DNA from: Sipunculus nudus
Lineage: Eukaryota; Annelida; Sipuncula; Golfingiida; Sipunculidae
DNA: 64,000 nucleotides
NCBI GenBank assembly: GCA_026874595.1
Contig: CM049307.1
Span: 45,319,678-45,383,677 of the forward strand
Direction: 5' to 3'
Shown here: positions 37,901 through 46,911 of the stretch, in pieces
Layout of the letters: every line of letters starts with the position of its first letter
Numbering within the stretch: position 1 is the stretch's first letter
Program-made: the position numbers and the translations under genes
The notes under the pieces: generated by a model
The model's input: the letters and a program-made list of their open reading frames with translations, nothing else
The model's database searches: none
What the model was told of the DNA's origin: nothing

Positions 37901-40900
37901 ATTGGTATTATGAAGATGCCTTAACCACTAGGCTATGTCCTTTCCCAAGAAATGAAAAAGCTAGTGAGGGAGTAGCAGGCCTATGGATAGAGGGATTTAT
38001 ATGTAATTATTTGTTTTAATGTGGGAATAAACGTTAAGAGATGGTATGTGTGTGACAATGAAACAATTAATGTGTCCCTGCGTGTTGGACAGTATCCAGT
38101 TCTATGTGATCCATATGATTTTGTAGATTCAGTTGGCCATTGAATCATTTATATATTTTTGTGCCTGAGCCAATATTTAATTCTACAAGTTTTATTTGAA
38201 TTTCAAAGTTAAATTAATCTTTGTTGATAAATAAGCATATGGTAAATCTTGGTAAATTTCCTGATATCTGTTATTCAAACTGATAACTGAAATTTACTAA
38301 CAAATGACCACCCTTTAATTCCCTGATGTAAAATGGACTTCTCATTATTAGTACACTTTTAGCATGGCCATGCAAATTTATTCTTAATGACATACTTATT
38401 TCCCAAGTGTTTATTTATTAAGCAAACATAAAGTTGCCACATAAATGCAATTTGTCCATATTGTCATCTGTGACACAGGCTCTGAAAGTGTTATTGCCTT
38501 TGTAGTATAATTCATATAGATCTCCTGTCATTTTAAATAAAAGAGGTATATTTTGATTTTTTACAGAAAAGTTTTGGAGCTTGGCAGTGGTTTAGGGTTC
38601 ACAGGTATAGCTTGTTGTCTAAACCTGCATCAGGAGTCCTACATGTTCTCAGACTGTCATGACAAAGTCCTGGACTTACTGAAAAGCAATATAGAACTGA
38701 ACATAACAGAAGGCGCCTGTCATGCATGGAACCCTGCCAGCAGTGGTACAGACCATTCAGGTCAGCAGAATAAACTTTCAAATTTTAATGATAATGATAA
38801 TGAAACTCTGGAGCAGAACATCTGCAGCACACATGAACCTAGTGACTGTGAAGATTCCTCTGAAAAGTGTCGTTCATTAAATAGAATACCATCAAGGAGT
38901 CAGTTGTGCCACAGCTGGGAGAGGGGGACCTCTGGTGGGAACAGTCTGCACCGATGGCATCTCAAACACATGAGGAATATCAGTGTTCTGAAGCTTGACT
39001 GGGAAGAAGTTTCAGATGAAGAACTTAGTCAGATTGACTGCAATCTTATCTTAGCGGCAGGTACTCCATTTCAAAACTTCCATCACATATAGCAACTTTT
39101 ATAAATAAGGGAACTATTTTACAGCCTTGATGGCAGCTGTATATTTGTAGAACTGTCTGGAAAATCAGTCACACTGCACAGAATCAGATCCACAAGAGTA
39201 CGAATCTGCTAGTTAGGGTTTGTGGGCATTGAAATGTAAGTCCCACAATGCACGAAGGCATCTAAATACACCAGCAGCGTAGGTATAAAGGTAGTGAAGA
39301 GGCTGAATAATGGAGTTAGTTCAAATATATTGGATTAAAATTGTTTGAAGGGAAATTACAAAAAAACCATGGGTGTTTTGTCTTGTGGACATCATGGTGT
39401 AAGTTATATCATGTAAGCATGCACATGTGAAACATAAATAGAATAAATTTCCGTGAAATGTAACAAAGTTTGATTTTGAAGTTTGATAGTTGAGTTTGGT
39501 AGTCCCAGCCCTCCTCACAATTTCAAAATGAAAGAGGTTTGTTTTGAGTATAAATGACCTGGCAGAAGGGTGGAGCACAGGTTTTGTTCTGTTCATGTTT
39601 AAAACTTGTATATGTGTACTTTTGTTAAACTGAGGAGGAGAGTTTAACTTTGTCCTTGGGGCATGAGACTCATTGACTTGATCTCTGTCTGATTAAGTTA
39701 GTACAACATTATAAGGTGGGTGGACCCAGCATTGATTGACAGGTTATTTGAATATTTATCACTGGACTCTCTTTTTTATAAACCAAATGGTCTCTTAATG
39801 TATATTATAAAATCACATCAACTATATAAGTATTTTATATCCTTTATATGTGTATAACATTTAATATCATTACTTTTCAGATGTGGTTTATGATATCAGT
39901 ATTATTCCTGCCCTGGTGAGAGCCTTGAGAACTATCCTCAAAAAGTCAACAGACAGTATATGTTATCTCGCCTCTACTGAGAGGAACCCAGACACCATGA
40001 AAGTTTTCATAGAATCACTTGGTAAGATGTTATATAATACAGTAAAGGTAAAATGACATACAAAAAAACAGGTGATTGACATCTACATTTACATAAAAGC
40101 TGGGCCAGAACAACTGTAAAAGGGGCCTATTGCAATATCTGCCATCTGTCAAATGAAGATAATCAATGGAACCTTTCATAAAAGAATAGGCTAGAAAACA
40201 CCAGTCCCATGGTACACAGTCTGTTGATTTTGTTTAAATCCATATGTGTTAACAAATGGGTAACCTATCAAAATATTCCAAATACATTCAATGTTGACAT
40301 CTGGTGGCAAGAAAGATGAACCAGAGTGTTGCAAATGACGTTTTGCAACAAGTGGCCTTTCAGCTCCATACATATATAACATATACATGCACAACCAACC
40401 AACTTCATTTTAATGATTTTTAGCTCAGTGTCTGAGCGAGAGTGATCACTTAGGTCTCTGTTACCCATATCCTTTGAGCTATAGGGCACAGAAGTACCTA
40501 CGTGAATAATTAAAAACTTGATACAAAACTCCAGTATCTGAATAACTAATGCATTGATCTCCATGAATCTACACATGCATATTGACCATGGAGTGTTCCA
40601 TCAGTTCCTGCAGACTAGTCGTGCCACCTGTATTTTTTTTTATTTAGACAATTTTTTTTCTCTGTTTTTTTTTAAATTTCAGATAAAGTGGTTTTGCTGT
40701 TAATAGGGCACACACTGGATCAATTTTTAACTTTGCATCCAAGGAGGTCCTATAAAAATCTCCCTGGAAACCTTAAATTAGGTTATAGTGACCTATATTT
40801 TGGGAATTCGGGAAAAAAACTGATTTTTAAGCACTCATTGAGTCAGATGGGGCACAAATTGTGTCCATTTGGCCTTTAATCCTCATACATGACCCTCACA

Positions 40901-41869
40901 GAGGTCCATAAAAAGTGTTCTTGGAAACCTGAAATGTCACACTGACCTATTTTCTGCATGATGTGTGAAAGAAAATTATTTTAACACTCTATTAGTCAGA
41001 TGGGCACAAAAAGTAGCAGCTGAATGTAGAATAAGGTCACTGTAACCTATATCTAAGGTATATTGGCAGAAAGCATGATTTTGAGCATTCTGGGAGTCAT
41101 TTTACCGATTGTTCAAGGCTGCTTGAATTCAGCTGAGCTTCATGGCCCATGGGCCACATGTTTTCTAATTGTTAGTAGTGGCACATTTACTTTGTTTACT
41201 AATAGCTTATAGATAAACAATGTCATACATCTGTTACAGAGGCATTTTAAGGTTTCGTTAGCAGGAATTACCCACAGATCATTAGTATGTACCCTGAAAA
41301 GGACAGACATTTTGAAATTCTCCAGATAAGGCAGGTCAATAGCTGGCTTTAAACAAGCATCCCAGGGGAGACTCTCATTTAATAAAGGATGTTTGTTTTT
41401 TCCTGTTTCATGGTCAGGAGGAAATATGCTAATGATCGGTCCCTGATCAGTTTAGATTATTAATATAATATCATTTGAAAACTGTACAAGAATGCATTTC
41501 CATTAAGGATTGAATTGTTAGACCTCTGATGTATTTAAACAGAACAAAAGGATATAAATAATTTGTTTGAAACAGAATGTATGTTCAGTGCAAATATGCG
41601 GAATATTGAAATAGAATGGACGTTTCTGCAGCAAATATATATAAATAAATATCAACCACAGATTACATTATTAAGTAAAGAGGTATTTTCAGATATATAG
41701 TTGCCCTCATTAACCTCATTAATGCTTCATTGACAATTTATTTTTTCTTATCCTAGGAGCAGCCAGCCTGAAGATAAAACCCATTGAAGGTCCAGCAACA
41801 AAGGTTCTGTTCTATGATCGCTCTACTCCTATCAGTATATTACAGATCACGGCAGGAAACCCCACATGA
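27989..41869 (+). CDS. EEF2KMT: Protein-lysine N-methyltransferase EEF2KMT (FAM86 family)
   Basis: SAM-dependent seven-beta-strand methyltransferase that in human trimethylates Lys525 of elongation factor 2 in the cytosol. Exons: 27989-28056, 32104-32260, 33957-34064, 35282-35359, 36934-36989, 38567-39060, 39881-40021, 41757-41869 (TGA). With these junctions the frame is continuous: 404 aa. N-terminus: [23 protein letters not shown] aligns without a gap to the FAM86 N-terminal domain, then [20 protein letters not shown] and [16 protein letters not shown]. Motif [13 protein letters not shown] is at about 158-169, FSDCHDKVL at 183-191, LDW at 299-301 and the AAD motif (AADVVYD) at 319-321. The exon 1 donor (GGGAA|GTTGAA) is weak and chosen from phase and alignment, so that junction is uncertain. 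Human is about 330 aa; the difference is an insert in exon 6. No convincing poly(A) signal was seen close to the stop. Confidence 0.93.
28057..29026. other. EEF2KMT: EEF2KMT intron 1, first part
   Basis: AT-rich, no exon found. The open frame continuing from exon 1 to 28,183 is intronic. The full intron runs to 32,103; 30,158-31,234 and 31,766-32,103 also show nothing recognisable. Confidence 0.5.
29027..30157. mobile_element. hAT-like non-autonomous element in EEF2KMT intron 1
   Basis: Ends CAGGGTTGGCA and, reversed, CAAAGGGTTGACA. Flanks share (G)ATCTAT on both sides (before 29,027 and after 30,156), a likely 6-8-bp duplication. Subterminal GGAAGAAATAC/TTTCCC blocks are inverted as well. 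A second inverted-repeat element lies within it. No transposase recognised. Confidence 0.5.
29395..29895. mobile_element. Nested inverted-repeat element inside the 29.0-30.2 kb element
   Basis: Left arm near 29,400-29,430 (CCCAAAAAATCTACTCCC, then AAAATGTC) matches the reverse complement of 29,862-29,893 (ATTTTGGGAGTAGGCATTTT). The interior has no recognised ORF. Exact boundaries not determined. Confidence 0.5.
31235..31765. repeat. GACTTGAGTCC-type inverted element in EEF2KMT intron 1
   Basis: Left arm is built of ACTTGAGTCCAC, GAGTCCACACATG, ACTCCGACTTGGACTTGATG; right arm of CTCAGACTTGAAAAGG, GACTTTGACTTGG, GGACTCAGACACG, GGGGACTCGAC. Such alternating gactYg/gagtcc elements are common in aquatic animals. 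Low coding content. Confidence 0.4.
33061..33648. repeat. Tandem repeat, five copies of ~118 bp
   Basis: In EEF2KMT intron 2. Units begin ACCCTGATGTTAAT near 33,061, 33,174, 33,293, 33,411 and 33,530 and contain GGATGGATGCCTGTTGCAG and GTATAACTTG. Neighbouring copies differ by a few bases, so the expansion is fairly recent. Not a CRISPR array: the whole unit is repeated, with no variable spacers. Confidence 0.9.
34946..34986. repeat. (AT)n microsatellite and AT-alternating tract
   Basis: Pure AT dinucleotides, followed to about 35,200 by degenerate ATAC/ATAT sequence. Preceded at 34,843 by a short GATA run. EEF2KMT intron 3; long ORFs here are artefacts of the repeat. Confidence 0.9.
35660..36796 (+). 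mobile_element. pogo/Tigger-like non-autonomous DNA transposon with TA target duplication
   Basis: 1,137 bp flanked by TA on both sides (35658-35659 and 36797-36798). Terminal inverted repeats start CAGTGGAACCCC and continue with reiterated CACAATTACGACCA blocks at both ends. TA insertion and CAGTGGAAC-type ends are typical of the pogo/Tigger branch of Tc1-mariner. It sits in EEF2KMT intron 4. A decayed transposase N-terminus is inside; the DDE catalytic region is deleted. Confidence 0.8.
36366..36560 (+). pseudogene. Decayed N-terminal DNA-binding domain of a pogo/Tigger-type transposase
   Basis: Starting at the ATG at 36366 one frame reads [16 protein letters not shown], as in the first CENP-B/psq helix-turn-helix of Tigger transposases. 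About 60 nt on, a different frame reads [20 protein letters not shown], matching the usual second half (LAK.F.VSKTQV..ILKRK). The two are split by a frameshift, and stops follow. This is a relic inside the 35,660-36,796 element. Confidence 0.65.
37530..37605 (-). mobile_element. tRNA-like SINE head in EEF2KMT intron 5
   Basis: Minus strand: GATGAGTAAATGTGTTGGAC (A-box-like) and TCTGGTTGAAATCC (B-box-like) with normal spacing. No clear body or tail. Confidence 0.4.
37875..37948 (-). mobile_element. tRNA-like SINE head in EEF2KMT intron 5, second
   Basis: Minus strand: ATAGCCTAGTGGTTAAGGC is a very good A-box region; the B box (CTTGATTCAGCC) is decayed. It lies 300 bp from the head at 37.5 kb and in the same orientation, so both may belong to one composite element. 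Confidence 0.45.
38567..39060 (+). CDS. EEF2KMT: EEF2KMT exon 6: SAM-binding core with an acidic, low-complexity insert
   Basis: 494-nt exon, the longest in this gene. It contains motif I, the FSDCH strand and, about 90 residues later, LDW and CNLILAA. In vertebrate FAM86 proteins only about 20 residues lie between NVLLNG and LDW. The extra roughly 70 residues are rich in Ser, Asn, Asp, Glu and His with several Cys, and have no recognisable domain. The open frame is uninterrupted and phases on both sides match, so this is not a retained intron; an exonised or family-specific loop is likely. Confidence 0.9.
40423..41140 (-). mobile_element. Inverted Helitron/Helentron-like element in EEF2KMT intron 7
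   Basis: Read on the minus strand it ends in a hairpin GCTCAG-ACA-CTGAGC (40437-40423) and TAAAAA, preceded by GTGATCAC and the CATAGCTC-like, AAGGATATGGGTAACAGAG segment shared with the element at 15-16.2 kb. Further in, the motif AAGG-x-TCCAGG with dispersed TTTTTA-GGACCTC is reiterated at about 40,745 and 40,905. Start not defined. Confidence 0.5.
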
Positions 41870-42490
41870 CCAAGGCCTCAAGTCTATTCTCAAAACTGGT
41901 CCTGTAGAGCTCAAGCTTAAAGGGTAGCAGCCTATCTTTAAATAGAGAACTGTTGATGTTGTAGATTTGAAATGTCATTCATAATATATGACTATCTGAT
42001 ACTGCTATAAGGTTAGGTAAACATATTAGCAAGTAGATTTTTTATGTAACGGGAGAATTGCATCCAGGCAGAGTCTGGGCCTTGATGCAATTGCATCCAG
42101 AACAGAGGCTGGACCCTGATGCAATTGGCTATTGCAAAATGTGATGTCTCATGGTGGGGGGAGATTGGTCTTGCAATCACTAGGTGATTGCACATCTCTA
42201 GCCATGTGATAAATTAGATTTTTCACTGGTTCTGTGTTATCAAACTTTATTTTACATGTCTCCCTCTCATTTTGATATTGTACGATTTGGTATTTTCTAA
42301 ATTTGGCTCATTATGAATATGCAGATTATTCATGAAATATATCAGATGTTAGATTCAGTTGTTAAAGGTGACTGGGCACTAAAGCATTTAAAAAGGGTTT
42401 AATGCTAAGCTTTAGAGTTTAACATGACTAGATAATCAATCTTTGTAAGTTCATAAACTTTGTTTTAGATAAATATTTATATCTTACTTG

Positions 42491-42648
42491 TGTTACGAAG
42501 ACAAATAAATGAAGGGAAAATCCTGGGCCGATCCGGGAGTTGAACCAAGGTCAGTGGCACATAAGTCTGGCGTACCAACCGCTTCGCTAGCAAAGCAAGC
42601 TTCACTAGCGAGTCAGTTCGGTCTGCTTTCATGTCACTCCGTAACACA
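42491..42648 (-). mobile_element. tRNA-derived SINE-like element, copy 1
   Basis: On the minus strand TAGCGAAGCGGTTGGTACGC fits a pol III A box region and GGTTCAACTCCC a B box. The unit is bounded by short inverted ends (TGTTACG / CGTAACA). About 158 bp, downstream of EEF2KMT. Confidence 0.55.
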
Positions 42649-42766
42649 CCCTCTTTTAAGAGCATTCTGCTATCAGAACAAGACTAATTATCCCAGGAGT
42701 CTCACTCTGGTGAGCTTATTCCCTGGGCCACAAAGTTAAACGTCACGTTAGACGAGCCCCCATTTT

Positions 42767-42921
42767 GTTACGAAGACAAATAAATGAGGGGAAAATCCTG
42801 GGCTGATCCAGGATTCAAACCCAGGTCGGTGGTGTACAAGTCTGGCGTCCCAACCGCTTCATTAGAAAAGCAAGCTTCACTAGTGAGTCAGTTCAGTCCG
42901 CTTTTATGTCACCCGGTAACA
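42767..42921 (-). mobile_element. tRNA-derived SINE-like element, copy 2
   Basis: Same unit as the one at 42.5 kb in the same orientation: AATGAAGCGGTTGGGACGCC (A-box region) and GGTTTGAATCC (good B box), ends TGTTACG / CGGTAACA. The two copies are about 276 bp apart, start to start. Confidence 0.6.
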
Positions 42922-43469
42922 CTTGAGAGGAACAAGTTTTCCTCTGTTTTAATTTAAAACCTTGTGAAAAGATATACTCATGTAGACTTTGTTACGGGAA
43001 TTAAAAACTAATGAAATTGTGCTAGATTTGTGCATATTTGTGTTGTGCAAAGATTGCTTCACAATCACTAATATATACTAATTTGAATTTTATGATATTA
43101 ATTTATTTTTAATATTAATGCATGTATACTGGTATATACTGGTAACTGAGTCCTCCTCGTCAAAGTACAAAAGAATGAAGCTTTTTTTTTAATATTTTTT
43201 GGGTGGAGGTAACCGCCTCCATTTTTTTAATGCTTGCTTAGCTAAGTACAAAGTACAAGTACAGAGTTCCATTCCAGTTTTGGACTACGTGACAGGGGCT
43301 TATACTTGATAATCCTGGTGTCAACCAGGTTTGGTGTACCACTCCTGCGGGTCCTGGGTGTGTGTTATCCTCAATACTGGGTCATAACACTGAGGAACCC
43401 CTGAAAGACAACTAATTATAACACTAATTATAATTTGTGAGTGAACCACAACTGTTGGGTACAGTCTCC

Positions 43470-43590
43470 CCATTAAGCCTGCAGAGCGCTCTGCCTGGGT
43501 GGGGGCCGACTGCCAGTGTGAAAAATCTTGTCGCCTCAGCTGAGATTTAAACTCAAGATCTACCCCTGAGCCACAGAAGCCGGTCAAACA
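43470..43590 (-). mobile_element. Truncated tRNA-like SINE head
   Basis: Minus strand: TGTGGCTCAGGGGTAGA (A box) followed closely by GAGTTTAAATCTC (B box), so the anticodon arm is lost; then a GC-rich body. The surrounding 43,316-43,600 region is less AT-rich than its flanks and may be the rest of the element. Confidence 0.45.
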
Positions 43591-43609
43591 TTTGATTTGC
43601 AAAAAACTG

Positions 43610-45313
43610 AGCGGTTGTTATACCTTGCATTTTGATTGTTGGTATGATACCATATTTGATTTAGTAAAGATAACGGCATTGCTATACATTATATGTCAAT
43701 CTTGATACAAAAGTTGTTTTCAGTTAATTGTATGGAATGGACTTTTAGAGAATCTGTTGCATACTGAATCTGTTTATCCAACAAGATCATACACAATACA
43801 CAACAAACAACTTACATCAACTGCATACTTTAATTGCCATAAAGAACAATCTTTCTAATGGTGCACAGTGGCAGTATTAATACCAATATATACAGTAAAT
43901 ATAATTTGTACAGCTGTAACCTGTATAATACATGTTGCATTTATTTAAAAAACAAACAGTGTCCCATATAGAAAGGTTCCCAATGTATCCCAGAATGCCT
44001 TTAAATGTCCCAGAGTGCATTGCTCCTCCTTTTAATGTATCCCAGAATGCTTTATAGTATCCCATAAAGCAGTGCTTCTCCATGTTGTTTGACTTGGTTG
44101 CAGCATCAATTCTACACTGCAGGAAGAGACTTGATATATTTATAACATAACAAAGCCCAAGAATGAATGATTCTCACTACCATTTTGCATAATAATATTA
44201 TTTCTCCACTTCTGATCACAGCTGAAGTAAATGGAGCAAAATTTCACCTTTTCAAGTTTCAAATATGATTTCATCAATGCATGCATATTTTATGATGACA
44301 AAAGTGACGACATAGTAACACACGTTCATATACGCATTGAACTTTTATGTACAAAAAAAGGAGAAAATCTATTGCCAGCATTTTTCATTCTTTCAAATAT
44401 ACACAAGTATATTAAATAATAAACGTACATCATGCAACAAAGATATAATTGCAATATCATTGAACACTAAATCGTAACAGGTGACATTGTAATATCATGA
44501 TGTTACAATGTATTCATGCATGATGTGAAGACCAAGGAGTTTAATGGTGTTTGCACTTTTATTAAGAAAAAAGTATCAGGATATCATGGTTGACTCAATT
44601 ATCCCAAAAATAAATGATCTCTTTGTTCAGATCGTCAAGATCTGTGAATAGTTTTATAGATGTCAGACAGGTGGTGTCACTGTGAGATGTCCAGTTGTGC
44701 AAAATTTGTCTTTAACATTGATACAGATTTTGATATTTTCCAGGATTAGCAAGTTTTTCAACTTGGTCGAAGCATTACATAAATTGTCATCAGCATTTGA
44801 CTGATTAAATTTCATATGACTTTGCAATAGAAATAGTCATATTCAAATATATTATTCAATCTGATATCTGATTGACTAACATTATACAAACTGCTGCCAT
44901 AGTTAACAGAAGCAGTCATATCTGTACATTAATGCAAAAAAGTATTCCACAACGTGAAGTCAGCATGAATCAAAGTGTGTTTAACGTTTAGCGGTTGAAT
45001 CAAGCTTTGTACATATGGAGTACATTCAGCTATAATTTCACTAAATGGCACGATCTGTACATATATGTACATTTTTGCATATTCACAGCATCTCTATGTT
45101 TTCAGGTTAAAATGACATGAAAGACAACAGTTGGAATACATATTTATAAAGCATACGTGTCACAACCTTTAAAATGATCATGGTATCAATATAACCTCTG
45201 ACCTGCTTATATAATATTAATATTAGCCATGAACCTGCGCATGATGTTTGAAACAAATGCTATTATATACACCAACAGTTGAGTAATGCTGTAGCGTAGT
45301 TTTTGAATTGCTT
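43610..45313. other. AT-rich intergenic stretch
   Basis: No exon, repeat family or RNA gene recognised. A run of near-identical phrases (CCCAGAATGC, CCCATA) lies at 43,962-44,070. It might be 3' UTR of the doubtful small gene at 45.3-45.8 kb. Confidence 0.4.
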
Positions 45314-45421
45314 TCAGTCACAAATGGGCCTATCATTGGCATCTGTTGCCACCCTTTGATATAATTTATTCAGATGAGATCCTTGATCTTTCGACCTCGA
45401 ACTATCATAAATTTCATTTAT
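45314..45421 (-). other. Possible terminal coding exon of an unrecognised gene
   Basis: 108 nt following an acceptor (tttccacttcag), phase 0, 35 codons from INEIYDSSRSKDQGSHLNKL to DANDRPICD then TGA. It cannot be an alternative last exon of the upstream RGS gene because the tail exons there end in phase 2. It could belong with the segment at 45,784-45,846, but the junction was not found. No family recognised; chance occurrence is possible. Confidence 0.25.
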
Positions 45422-45783
45422 CTGAAGTGGAAAACAGAATATATTGTATTCTGAGAAGAACATGTTTCGTTTAAGGATTATTTGACCGAAAAAAAACGGG
45501 TTGTGCATGATTTACCCCAGGAATATTTGGACAAACGAGAGGCCTGCTGTATCACAGACAAACGGGGGCCAACTGTATTACATATAAACATTGAGTATAC
45601 GTGAAGATTATAACCACAGCAATACACACGTACACCATCTAAGAGAGGTGGCATGAATCTTGTTAAAAGTAACAAGTAATATTTATAAGTACGAGAAAAC
45701 ACGCTAATGGTTACTGTACAGGCGTATTAGTGCTGTCCAAAATATTTCACCAAACTTTGTCATTTGTTGAATAAACTAGTAAT

Positions 45784-45846
45784 TTATTTTGGACCCATGT
45801 CATCTGACTCGTGTGTCTTCATTGGAGAATCCGCTGCATCAGACAT
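45784..45846 (-). other. Possible N-terminal coding segment of an unrecognised small gene
   Basis: ATG at 45846 opens 20 codons (MSDAADSPMKTHESDDMGPK) ending in TAA that overlaps AATAAA. It lies directly downstream, on the minus strand, of a CCAAT box and a tandem NRF1-like pair. The composition looks like a real N-terminus, but no good donor leads out of it and no family is recognised. It may be a short ORF in a 5' leader. Confidence 0.25.
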
Positions 45847-45889
45847 TGGCTGATTAATATTTAAGGGCGGTTGAGGGGTGGTTGAACTT

Positions 45890-46014
45890 CATTATGATTG
45901 GCAAAGTTGTCTTTTACAAAAGAAGTCCGATCAGAGGTCCGATCTTGCGCATGCGCAAAAATACCAAAGAAGAAGAGACACGAAGAAAACATGTGCGTTC
46001 TTGCGCATGCGCAA
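45890..46014. promoter_or_regulatory. Candidate promoter with two NRF1-type palindromes
   Basis: TTGCGCATGCGCAA occurs at 45945-45958 and 46001-46014 and contains the NRF1 consensus YGCGCAYGCGCR exactly. Each copy is followed by the same purine-rich stretch (about 56-bp period), so the pair arose by tandem duplication. A CCAAT box in minus orientation (GCCAATC) lies at about 45,896-45,902. On the plus strand a plausible donor (TTTACAG|GTAAAT) sits near 46,182, so transcription in either direction is possible. Confidence 0.45.
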
Positions 46015-46911
46015 AAACTACCAAAGAAGAAGAGACACGAAGAAAACATATTTAAAGAAAACTTCGTTTGCAAGCTTGAAAAAAACTGAGGTTGCCATCA
46101 GGTGGCGTGTGCGTTATGTCACTGATTGCGCCCGTTGTAAGTTTTTCTTCCACTTGTGTAGGAGTAGACAAACGGGTTTACAGGTAAATATTGGCAGATA
46201 CCATTATATTTTAAGGAGAAAACCTATTTCATATATTTAACATACCTAGCAAGTGAATAGGTTTCTTTAAAGTGATCGATGAAACGAATATGATAAGTTC
46301 GCATGAGCCATTCCGGTCGAACTGCGTTCATCAATTTCAAATTTCACACGACATATCGATTTCATGACCTATCAAAACTCGGTCTTTCAATTATCAGACA
46401 TTGACATTACTGACTTCGGGGCACTGGAGGGAATTTGTATATTTTCCCTAAACAACAAATCGTGTCTAAGACGTTTGAAGCTGCAAGTAAGTGGAAGGGT
46501 CTATTTTCATTAAACTGATATAGTTTCGTTGGCATCTGAAAGAAATCACACACACAAATATGCGTATATGTTGCCTCCGTTGCCAGTTAGAATAAATCGA
46601 ACTCTATGTTAAGTCCTGTCTATATAATCAATGCACGGCCTTATAGGTGTCAATTTTACCGGACCACTAGGATACTTATCCCCACACCTTTGGCTTTTAC
46701 TTCCAGTTATCCAATTTTCAGATAAATGCCAACTGAGCGCTTACAAATTAGCATAGGCCTATATAGTTCAGAAGTATGATGAATACCTTGAGCCTGTGTT
46801 TACTAAAATTACAAGAAAAGCGAAACATATTTTTAGTATGTTAGCTACTACAAGCAGACTACAATGTAACATCCATTGAACAAAACCGTAACAGGTGAAG
46901 CACGCGTAGTC

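Noticed and set aside
39061..39092. Extension of EEF2KMT exon 6 to a stop ([10 protein letters not shown])
   Set aside because: Read-through of the donor at 39061; splicing to 39881 restores the conserved AADVVYD motif.
45314..45421. Alternative last exon of the RGS gene
   Set aside because: It begins in phase 0 while the RGS tail and RGS-domain exons end in phase 2; joining would place TAA immediately in frame.
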